DNA of 64,000 nucleotides, taken from assembly GCF_900240995.1 (NCBI RefSeq), contig NZ_LT965955.1, positions 384,638 through 448,637 of the forward strand, written 5' to 3'. This DNA comes from Bacillus sp. Marseille-P3661. Its GTDB lineage: Bacteria > Bacillota > Bacilli > Bacillales > Bacillaceae_J. Shown piece after piece: positions 28,419 to 36,331 of the stretch. Position 1 is the first letter of the stretch. The number at the start of each line of letters is the position of its first letter. The position numbers and the translations under genes are program-made. The notes under the pieces were generated by a model. It made no database searches and had not been told where the DNA came from. It saw only the letters and a program-made list of their open reading frames with translations.

Positions 28419-31400
28419 ATGGCAAAAAAGATTGTTTTATTACTAATGGTTTTTATGTTAAACCTAGGTGTAATTGTGCCTAGTGGTGCTTTTGCAGTCG
28501 GAGAGTCTTCGTCCACAGGCAATGGAAGACACTCTTCCGAAAAACCTTCTGCAAAAGAGAGAAGTAAAAGTGAGCGAACCCAAAACTATAGTGCCAATAG
28601 CTCTGGTACATTGGTGTGGGTTGAGAGCTCTAAAAAGTTTGTTAAGGCAGGAGATACATTTTCTGTATATGTAGGTGTACAGAATGTATATGATTTATTT
28701 GGGGCTTCACTTGATATGAAGTTTAATCCTAATGAGGTAACAGCTTTAAACGTAACTCCAGGTGAGATATTTGGTGAATTAACGTCTGTTGATAGTCTTC
28801 CAGATGATTCTACAACATTTGATCGGGGTTATTTTTATAGCAAAACGGATAATGAAACAGGTGAGCTAACCTTTTTAAGCTTTTTAACGGGTAATGAACC
28901 TTCAATAAATGATGGGGGGCTTTTCGTTAAAATAGATTTCCAAGCTAATGCAGCTATTTCAACAGGGCAATTTCTAGCAACACTTACAGACTCACGTACA
29001 GCGTTTGACTCAGGGGAATATAATACGCTCATCCAACTTTCTGATTCTAATGCAGCTTCAATTTATTATGATGGAAATGCAGAATACTCCGAAGTAAATA
29101 TTACAGACGCGATTATAGCTGGAACAGTTTATGAGGAAACGACGAGTAATTTTAATATAGCAAAAGATGTATCCGTGAATTTATATAATAGTTCATCTGA
29201 ATTTGTTGATACAACTTCAGCTGATGACAATGGAAACTTCTATTTTAGTAATCCATCCATTACAGCAGGAACATATTATATAGAAGTAATAGGACAAAAT
29301 TATGAGCCGTATTTCTTTGACCTAGAGTTAACAGATACATCAACGGTGCATGAGGAACATATTTACCTTACTCCAAAAGGATTATATACGATTAATCTAA
29401 CTTGGGGAAGTTCGACGGTTACAGAGGACTTAGAGCTTGATTTACGTGTAAAAGTGCTTGACCGTTCAACTGGTGCATTTATAGACGAGATTAGTTGGAA
29501 CAATTCTGGTGCAACATATTTATCTCCATATCTAACACATCTTCAAGATACACATGGACCAAGCGGACATGAAATTGTTGCGGTTCATAGTCCAACAGAT
29601 TACTTATATGAAGTTACTGCTGTAAACTACTATGGAGAATTTTCAGCAGTAGAAGACGCTAATGTTAAAGTTACCGTTAATGATTATAATGGTGTAATTC
29701 TTGAAGAATATACTTATGATGGTGCAGCGCAAGGTAGTACATGGAGTGCTGTTCAATTTACATTTGATAGTTTAGGCGATATTCAATTACCAGATGGTGA
29801 AGGGCCACAACCACAAGATGCTGCTCTTTCTACCAATAGCATAAATGGAGATACGATTGCATTTGATATTTACGGTCAAGGGTTCTCAACTGCTCAAGAT
29901 GTTGAAGTTTGGTTATACCGTGATTATTCAAGCTACAACCAGTACTCAAGCAGTAGTTCCGAAGATCAAGAGGTTATCGAGTTAGTAAAAGAAGAAGATG
30001 GAGTCACTTCAACAGTACCGATGAAAAATCCTTCTTTAAGAACAAGCAGCGGTTATGACGATCAGGGTAGATATGCAGCAACAATTGGTGAAATTACCGA
30101 TACGTCTATTTCCGTAACAGGTGTTGAAGGTGCGAAACATGGCGATTATTTCGTAGAGGTTTATTTAGATGGTCAACATTTAACGCTTCAGAATGATCAT
30201 TTACGTTACCGTCCTGCGGGAATTTATGTGGAAGAGCTTATTAACGCTGGCAACTATCCATATGTTTTACCGCTAAATTATGATTCATATGACACTGATT
30301 ATTATCCAGCAGAGTTTCATGTTTACAATCTTCCAACAGCTTCACCAACCTTTGAGGTTGCTTTTGTAAATGCTGCTACAGGAACTGATGAGATCGTTGT
30401 CGATGGAGTAACTAGTGGTATCGGTGATCCAGGTCAATCGTATTTTACGTTTAATTTCCCTACTGATTTGTCAAAAGGGACGTACGAACCTGAAATAAGA
30501 GTCCTATCAGGTGCCGAAACATTAGCGACAATCCCACTTCCTTTAGTAATGGTTGGAGAACCATTTATAGAATGGGTAGATCTATATAAATTTCCATTGG
30601 GGGAAACTGAGTTTAGTTTTTATTTAGGAGCTAAGAATTTAAGTGGTTCTGACACTGTATCCTTAGAACTTTATCAAAGGGGCAGCACTACACCGACATT
30701 TACTGCAGTAGGGAACGTCGTGTATTCTGATTCGTATTTAACTCAAATTCGTTATAATTTCTCAAGTTTTCCTACAGGTTTACCAGAAGGCGATTATGAG
30801 CTTGTTATGAATGTAAACGGTGAAAAGAGCCTACCATATAAACTAAAAGGAACCTATAGTCCAATCTTACAGCATGTAACACCTCCTGCATATAAAGCGA
30901 ATGTCACGTCATTTTATGCATGGGTAAAAGGTTATAATATGAATTCAACTGATTTTAATGCAGAATTAGTTAATTTTTCTAATGAAATTATAGCAACAAG
31001 TCAAGAATCAGCTATAGTAGATGGCAACTATGGAAATGAAAAGTTGTTACAGTTTAAGATGACAGCTGATTCACCAATATTGTCAGGAGGTTATTTCCTG
31101 CGGATCTATGATTCTGCTGGGGAAGGAGTGACGGAGCTTTACATGAATGTTACGGAAACATTAAATGTATTTGGTTATCCATACTCCCTAAGTTACCCGG
31201 CAAGTATCGAAAATAGCTTTTATTTAAATGGTGTAAACCTTGATCAAGGAAACTGGGAATTAACATTAACAGATGCAAGTACTGGAAGTGTTGTACCTGA
31301 CGTAGTCCCAGTAACCAATGTGACAGTTGATGATTTTGGCCATGAAAAGCTAAATATCATTATTCCTGCACTATTGGAGGGTCAATATTATTTAGTAATT

Positions 31401-33872
31401 AGCAATACAGCATTATCGAATCCAATTACAATAACATTGAATGTCGGCGCAGCTACTGGGCCATTTGTACACTCCGTTCATATTGATGGACCGGATGAAG
31501 TGTTAAAGCCTTTAGCTGATTCAGCAAGCCATGAATTCATTGGAAGTGTCTTAGATCAATATGGACATGAAATGACGAATGAAGATGTGACCTGGTCAAT
31601 TGAGGAAACGGTTGAAGGTATTTCAATTGACTCAGTGACAGGAACATTAACAGTTCAAAATACGGCGGCAGCGAATTCCATCGTAACAATTAAAGCTACA
31701 TCAATCACACATCCAATGATTTATGCAACTAAGACAGTTACGATTAAAGAACAAGTTACTTCACCAATTGTTAATAGCATAGTTGTGGATGGTCCAATAA
31801 GTATTACCGTGCCACAATTAAGTAACGCAGTACAATACAATGCAACGGTTTATGATCAAGATGGAAACGTTATGTCAGGTGAACAAGTAGAGTGGTCACT
31901 TGCATACCCTGTTCAAGGTGTAAGCGTGAATAATACATCTGGTTTAGTGACTGTTCTTAATACAGCGAGTATAGGTTCATTTGAACTTATGGCTACATCG
32001 ATAACAGATTCAAGTAAGAGCGGGAATTTAGTTATCTCGTTGGTGAGTGGAATGCCTACAGATACAACACCGCCAGCAGTACCAACAGTCAATCCAGTAG
32101 ATAGTGATGATACGGTTGTAACAGGAACAGCAGAACCAGGTTCAGCAGTAAAAATAACTGTAAACGGCTATGAAATTGGCTATGACATCACCGATGGAAC
32201 TGGAGTCTATTCAGCAGCGATAGCGGCGCAAGCTACAGGTACAGAGCTAACCATAACGGCTACAGATGCAGCGGGAAATGAAAGTGAACCTGCAACGATA
32301 ATAGTTACAGAATCGACTACAAACCCTGTAGATGATACACCGCCGGCAGTGCCAACGGTAAATGCAGTGGATAGCGATGATACGGTCGTAACGGGAACAG
32401 CTGAACCAAATGCAGCAATAAAAATAAGTATTATGGGTTATGAAATAGGCTATGACTTCGCAGATGTAACAGGAGCGTTTTCAGTTGCAATTAACCCGCA
32501 AGCTGCAGGTACAGAGTTAATCATTACGGCCACAGATGCAGCAGGAAATGAAAGTGAGTCAGCATTCGTAACTGTATCGGAAGCAATTGTAAATCCGCCA
32601 GAAGATACAACACCGCCAGCTGTACCAGTGATTAATCCGGTGGATAGCGATGATACGGTCGTAACCGGAACATCAGAACCTGAATCTACTTTAGTTGTAA
32701 CGGTTAATAGTCTTGTAATTGGATTTACTTTTGCTGATGAAACAGGCGCATATTCAGCTGCGATTATGCCACAAGCTGCAGGAACTGAGATCACTGTGAC
32801 TGCAAAAGATGCAACAGGAAATGAAAGTGAACCAGCAAAGATAACTGTAACAGAAGCAAATCCACCGGTGGATACGACACCACCAGCAGCACCAACAGTC
32901 AATCCGGTAGATAGCGATGATACGGTTGTAACGGGAATGGCAGAAGCTGAATCTACAATAAAAGTAACCGTTTCGGGTAGTGTGATCGCAACGGGAACAG
33001 CAAATGAATATGGGGCCTTCTCAGTAGCAATTACACCACAAAATGCTGATACAGTCTTAGAAGTAACAGCAACAGACGCAGCCGAAAATGAAAGTGAGCC
33101 AGTATTTATTACCGTTAAGATAGCTGAAATAGAAACTGGCAATAATGGTGAATTTGCAAACGGAAAGATTATTGTTGATGGAAGAAATGTGAGTGGTAAA
33201 GTTAAACTTGATATAACGTATAATGAATTACCTGCCAATGTATCTGGTATTCAAATTGATATTCCTGTACCGCAAAATGCAGGGCTTAGCAATCCGGATA
33301 TTATATTAAACGAGGCCATAGGTCTAACTGAAGATGATATCCAAATAAATCAAGTTTCCAATAATGTTTATACGTTGTTAGTAGGTGGTAGTGAATTAGT
33401 GGCGAATCCATTACCTACTTCAGGTAAGATTGGTACGATTACATTCGATACAGCTTCTACTGAGAATATAGATTTAAGGTTCAATAAATTGATATTTACC
33501 TTAAAGTCTCTTGAAACGCCGCAGATTGCTGTTTCGAATGTAAGTATGGTGGTTAAATCTCTTATTCCAATACCTGAAAACCACTATGTATATGATGTGA
33601 ATAGAGATGGAAATATCGATATTACAGATGGGTCAATGATTCTTTATTGGCTTACAAATGAAATGGATATCCAAAATCAAATACCAAGTATTACTGTAAT
33701 CGACAGAAGTATAGATTATGGTGAGTTAGATGAATTGCGCTATTTCTATGACGTAAATCTTGATGGCGATATAAACGTTACAGATTACACGACGGTACTG
33801 TTCTGGCTCACAAATGAAATGGATATCCAAACTCAAAGACCACACTTTGATGGGATCCCAAATGTAAACTAA
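28419..33872 (+). CDS. Large secreted cohesin- and dockerin-containing Ig-like protein (1,817 aa)
   Basis: Residues 1-26 are a signal peptide (GAFA cleavage). Residues about 63-220 resemble a cohesin domain (VKAGDTFSVYVGVQNVYDLF, then GASLDMKFNP). Next come a carboxypeptidase-regulatory-like domain (about 225-310), a long beta-rich region to about 1010, two Big_2-like domains (about 1015-1205), and four Big_6-type Ig repeats (about 1214-1567, each with VDSDDTVVTG). A second cohesin-like domain (about 1576-1710, LPANVSGIQIDIPVPQNAG) precedes a textbook C-terminal dockerin with two calcium loops, DVNRDGNIDITD and DVNLDGDINVTD (about 1722-1811). Carrying both partners of a cohesin-dockerin pair, it could act as an adaptor scaffold. 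No catalytic domain was seen. It follows AAAGGAGG and sits between the protease and CFI-box genes. Confidence 0.88.
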   Translation: MAKKIVLLLMVFMLNLGVIVPSGAFAVGESSSTGNGRHSSEKPSAKERSKSERTQNYSANSSGTLVWVESSKKFVKAGDTFSVYVGVQNVYDLFGASLDMKFNPNEVTALNVTPGEIFGELTSVDSLPDDSTTFDRGYFYSKTDNETGELTFLSFLTGNEPSINDGGLFVKIDFQANAAISTGQFLATLTDSRTAFDSGEYNTLIQLSDSNAASIYYDGNAEYSEVNITDAIIAGTVYEETTSNFNIAKDVSVNLYNSSSEFVDTTSADDNGNFYFSNPSITAGTYYIEVIGQNYEPYFFDLELTDTSTVHEEHIYLTPKGLYTINLTWGSSTVTEDLELDLRVKVLDRSTGAFIDEISWNNSGATYLSPYLTHLQDTHGPSGHEIVAVHSPTDYLYEVTAVNYYGEFSAVEDANVKVTVNDYNGVILEEYTYDGAAQGSTWSAVQFTFDSLGDIQLPDGEGPQPQDAALSTNSINGDTIAFDIYGQGFSTAQDVEVWLYRDYSSYNQYSSSSSEDQEVIELVKEEDGVTSTVPMKNPSLRTSSGYDDQGRYAATIGEITDTSISVTGVEGAKHGDYFVEVYLDGQHLTLQNDHLRYRPAGIYVEELINAGNYPYVLPLNYDSYDTDYYPAEFHVYNLPTASPTFEVAFVNAATGTDEIVVDGVTSGIGDPGQSYFTFNFPTDLSKGTYEPEIRVLSGAETLATIPLPLVMVGEPFIEWVDLYKFPLGETEFSFYLGAKNLSGSDTVSLELYQRGSTTPTFTAVGNVVYSDSYLTQIRYNFSSFPTGLPEGDYELVMNVNGEKSLPYKLKGTYSPILQHVTPPAYKANVTSFYAWVKGYNMNSTDFNAELVNFSNEIIATSQESAIVDGNYGNEKLLQFKMTADSPILSGGYFLRIYDSAGEGVTELYMNVTETLNVFGYPYSLSYPASIENSFYLNGVNLDQGNWELTLTDASTGSVVPDVVPVTNVTVDDFGHEKLNIIIPALLEGQYYLVISNTALSNPITITLNVGAATGPFVHSVHIDGPDEVLKPLADSASHEFIGSVLDQYGHEMTNEDVTWSIEETVEGISIDSVTGTLTVQNTAAANSIVTIKATSITHPMIYATKTVTIKEQVTSPIVNSIVVDGPISITVPQLSNAVQYNATVYDQDGNVMSGEQVEWSLAYPVQGVSVNNTSGLVTVLNTASIGSFELMATSITDSSKSGNLVISLVSGMPTDTTPPAVPTVNPVDSDDTVVTGTAEPGSAVKITVNGYEIGYDITDGTGVYSAAIAAQATGTELTITATDAAGNESEPATIIVTESTTNPVDDTPPAVPTVNAVDSDDTVVTGTAEPNAAIKISIMGYEIGYDFADVTGAFSVAINPQAAGTELIITATDAAGNESESAFVTVSEAIVNPPEDTTPPAVPVINPVDSDDTVVTGTSEPESTLVVTVNSLVIGFTFADETGAYSAAIMPQAAGTEITVTAKDATGNESEPAKITVTEANPPVDTTPPAAPTVNPVDSDDTVVTGMAEAESTIKVTVSGSVIATGTANEYGAFSVAITPQNADTVLEVTATDAAENESEPVFITVKIAEIETGNNGEFANGKIIVDGRNVSGKVKLDITYNELPANVSGIQIDIPVPQNAGLSNPDIILNEAIGLTEDDIQINQVSNNVYTLLVGGSELVANPLPTSGKIGTITFDTASTENIDLRFNKLIFTLKSLETPQIAVSNVSMVVKSLIPIPENHYVYDVNRDGNIDITDGSMILYWLTNEMDIQNQIPSITVIDRSIDYGELDELRYFYDVNLDGDINVTDYTTVLFWLTNEMDIQTQRPHFDGIPNVN

Positions 33873-33878
33873 TGGATA

Positions 33879-33907
33879 AGAGAGCTTAAGTGTTGCTTAA
33901 GCTCTCT
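33879..33907 (+). promoter_or_regulatory. Perfect intercistronic hairpin without T-run
   Basis: AGAGAGCTTAAG pairs perfectly with CTTAAGCTCTCT across 5 bases. Because no T-run follows and the next ribosome binding site is about 15 bases on, it may stabilise or partly terminate the operon mRNA. Confidence 0.55.
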
Positions 33908-33932
33908 GTCAAATTGTAATGGGAGGAAAAAA

Positions 33933-35324
33933 ATGAAACCAATTAGAATGTACCTTGCCATTATTTTAGCGTTTTTTATATGTAGTCCAATCGTACACAC
34001 TGCAAGTGCAGCGAACGATATTGTCGTAACAGAGAAGACAATTAACGACATTCTAACAATAACCGGTAAAAATGATGGAGAAACTTTAGAACTTAACTTC
34101 AAATACAATAATTTAGCTGGAGAATTTACGGCAGCACAAATAGAAGTGAATTCAAATTCAAAGATGAATATGGATGGTACCTTTACGATTGGTGCGAATC
34201 TTGAGAGTGGAGATATCCAAAGTAGCCAAATAGTGGATACAGTTTATCAAGTAATAATAAGTGGATCTCGGTTAACGAAAACACCATATCCAGGGGGCAA
34301 ATCAGGCGAAATTGGCACGATTCGTTTTCAGATGTCTGAACCTGGTGATGTGGCAATTGAATTTAAATCACTCATTGTTAATCAAAGGTCACTATCGAAT
34401 GCCGCGCCGGTTAACATAAATGATCAGGATAATTATGTAGTCAATTTTCCAGGTCCATCTGCAAGTGGAGGAGATACAACACCACCATCACCACCAACTG
34501 TAAATCCAGTGGATAGCGATGATACGGTCGTAACTGGAACCGCAGAAGCGGGTTCAACTGTAAAAGTTAGTGTGAATGGAACAATAATTGGGACAGGTGC
34601 AGCTACATCAGCTCAATCATATTCGGTATCTATTCCAGCTCAAAACGCAGGCACAGAATTAGCTGTAACCGCAACGGATGCTGCTAACAACGCAAGTCAA
34701 CCGACAATGATTGTAGTGTCAGATGCAACACCGGAAGTGACATATACTATTACAGTTGTTCCAGTAGTTGCAACGGATTCTAAAGTTTCAGGGCTTATTC
34801 AGGTTGAAGGATTGGCTGCGTTACCTACAGGATTATCAGTTCAGCTAAAGCAAGGGAATAGCTCGTTAGGAAATGGAAATGTTAATCAAGATGGATCATT
34901 TGAAATACCTGTATCAAGCAATCTTGTTGCCGGAGCGTACAAGGTAGAGCTTCTTAATGCAGCTAAGGAAAAGTTAGCTGAAAATTCATTTGAGGTATTA
35001 GTGGATGAATGTTTCATTGCAACAGCATCTTTTGGTTCAAAATTTGAACCATCGGTTACATTGCTGCGTAATTTCCGTGATGATGTACTATTACAATCGA
35101 CTGCAGGGGAAACGTTTGTTAAATTCTATTATAGCCATTCACCAAAGGTCGCAAATGTAATAGCGGATAGTGACACCTTAAAGACTGTTACGCGAGTTGC
35201 TCTTACTCCAGTAATTGCAGCAGTATACTTAACATATAATCCTGTATGGATTGTGTTATTGGTAGTGGCTTTTGCTGCTCTATGGATGGTAAGACGTAAT
35301 CGTAGAAGTAATATTCAAGCATAA
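33933..35324 (+). CDS. Cohesin-like, Ig-like protein with CFI-box C-terminal region and membrane anchor
   Basis: A 463-residue exported protein. Signal peptide about 1-27 (HTASAA). Residues about 28-175 form a cohesin-like beta-sandwich (LELNFKYNNLAGEFTAAQIE, then SGEIGTIRFQM) similar to the second cohesin-like domain of the preceding protein. A Big_6 repeat (about 184-268) shares the VNPVDSDDTVVTGTAE word with that protein. After another beta domain, C360 opens CFIATASFGSKFEPSVTLLR, the CFI-box found in a family of C-terminal regions of exported proteins. The protein ends with a helix (VWIVLLVVAFAALWMV) and the basic tail RRNRRSN, so it should be fixed in the membrane with the cohesin outside. 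It starts after GGGAGG and ends at a short terminator. The CFI-box function is not known. Confidence 0.85.
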   Translation: MKPIRMYLAIILAFFICSPIVHTASAANDIVVTEKTINDILTITGKNDGETLELNFKYNNLAGEFTAAQIEVNSNSKMNMDGTFTIGANLESGDIQSSQIVDTVYQVIISGSRLTKTPYPGGKSGEIGTIRFQMSEPGDVAIEFKSLIVNQRSLSNAAPVNINDQDNYVVNFPGPSASGGDTTPPSPPTVNPVDSDDTVVTGTAEAGSTVKVSVNGTIIGTGAATSAQSYSVSIPAQNAGTELAVTATDAANNASQPTMIVVSDATPEVTYTITVVPVVATDSKVSGLIQVEGLAALPTGLSVQLKQGNSSLGNGNVNQDGSFEIPVSSNLVAGAYKVELLNAAKEKLAENSFEVLVDECFIATASFGSKFEPSVTLLRNFRDDVLLQSTAGETFVKFYYSHSPKVANVIADSDTLKTVTRVALTPVIAAVYLTYNPVWIVLLVVAFAALWMVRRNRRSNIQA

Positions 35325-35335
35325 TAAATGAAAAG

Positions 35336-35364
35336 CGGGCTCCCTAAGGGGAGTCTGTTTTAAT
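35336..35364 (+). terminator. Probable terminator of the protease-cohesin cluster
   Basis: CGGGCTCCC pairs with GGGGAGTCTG (some G-U) across a 3-base loop, followed by TTTTAA. Confidence 0.55.
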
Positions 35365-35556
35365 GAGTATATTGTTCACCTCTACATTATTATAGAAGAA
35401 ACATATATTTTTTAAAAAGGAATCAAGTATGAATAATGTTAGAGTTGAAGCAGGAAAATAGGTTGTGCAGATGAATTTTGTGGTGATAACATTTAATGAA
35501 TAAATTCATGATTATGGTTATCCATTTAAGTCCTAATTATACAGAGAGGATTTTTA

Positions 35557-35646
35557 ATGCGTGGAATAAAAAACTATTTTAATGAAGAAGATTGTTTCTT
35601 TAATATAGAACGACGTTTTCAGGAATTAGGGGAATACTCATACTAA
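35557..35646 (+). CDS. Possible 29-residue small protein
   Basis: ATG at 35557 lies seven bases after AGAGAGGA and opens 29 codons (MRGIKNYFNEEDCFFNIERR at the start) ending at TAA 35644-35646. The peptide is charged and aromatic, with no relative that I recognise. The ribosome binding site is the only support; it could be a chance frame or a gene remnant. Confidence 0.25.
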   Translation: MRGIKNYFNEEDCFFNIERRFQELGEYSY

Positions 35647-36024
35647 AACCCTTTGAATACTATTGCATTAATAATAAAATACGTTAATTAATGCAAAAAA
35701 ATTATTGTTAAAGCGAAGTAAATATAAAATAGATACCTTTTGTATTTGTAGATCTCCCTTTTTTATGTAACATAATTGTAATTAAATGTAGTGAATTTAA
35801 GTGCATAAATTAAATCAGTCGTAACTATATATAGATATTGTGAGTGAACTACTATTATTTCATAACTCATAGAAGTGAATCTACCAGCAGATTTCCAGAT
35901 GAACAACTGAATAAGAGATACATAGTATCGAATGTAATAGATATTAAAATACCAAAAAACCATTTTGGTAACATAAGAAAAGTTTTCTTTCATTATTACA
36001 ATTGTGTAACAGTGCAGAAATTTG

Positions 36025-36054
36025 TTGCTTCCTGTGGTCCATTCAGCCTATAAT
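36025..36054 (+). promoter_or_regulatory. Candidate upstream promoter (P2) of the S-layer-like gene
   Basis: TTGCTT, 18 bases, TATAAT. The -10 is perfect, the -35 is half-matched. Confidence 0.4.
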
Positions 36055-36155
36055 ATGAATGTACCAACGAGGTACACGATAAGTTATTGAGTGAGTGACC
36101 GGTAATAAATTGTAAGGAATCTATAAAACTTCTATAATAACAATAGAAGATTTGG

Positions 36156-36184
36156 TTGACAATTACAGTATTCGGTAATATACT
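36156..36184 (+). promoter_or_regulatory. Strong sigma-A promoter (P1) of the S-layer-like gene
   Basis: TTGACA (36156-36161), 17 bases, TATACT (36179-36184): a perfect -35, ideal spacing and a 5/6 -10. Predicted leader of about 140 nt. Confidence 0.7.
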
Positions 36185-36223
36185 ACACAATGTAACTTAT
36201 AATCTTGGATTTTACTAACCCAA

Positions 36224-36261
36224 GTGCGGCAATTCTATTATTTTAATAGTATATATCGCAC
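36224..36261 (+). promoter_or_regulatory. Hairpin in the S-layer-like gene leader
   Basis: GTGCG / CGCAC close an interrupted stem that includes TCTATTA / TAATAG. It may protect the mRNA 5' region. Confidence 0.4.
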
Positions 36262-36331
36262 GTGATGAATTTGCCAATTTGGTTTAGTGAAAATATAAAA
36301 ATTTTAACCAATCATAGGGAGGAAAAGAAAC

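Larger units (their letters stand above)
35365..36331. other. Long non-coding leader region of the S-layer-like gene
   Basis: Nearly 1 kb with no established gene. It contains two candidate promoters (36025-36054, 36156-36184), a small hairpin TGTACC / GGTACA near 36060, a leader hairpin at 36224-36261, and one possible 29-codon reading frame (35557-35646). Long leaders are usual for S-layer genes. Confidence 0.6.

Noticed and set aside
32450-33238. 262-codon minus-strand frame inside the 1,817-aa gene
   Set aside because: It covers the Big_6 repeats in antisense and has the Ser/Thr/Val-rich composition of a shadow.
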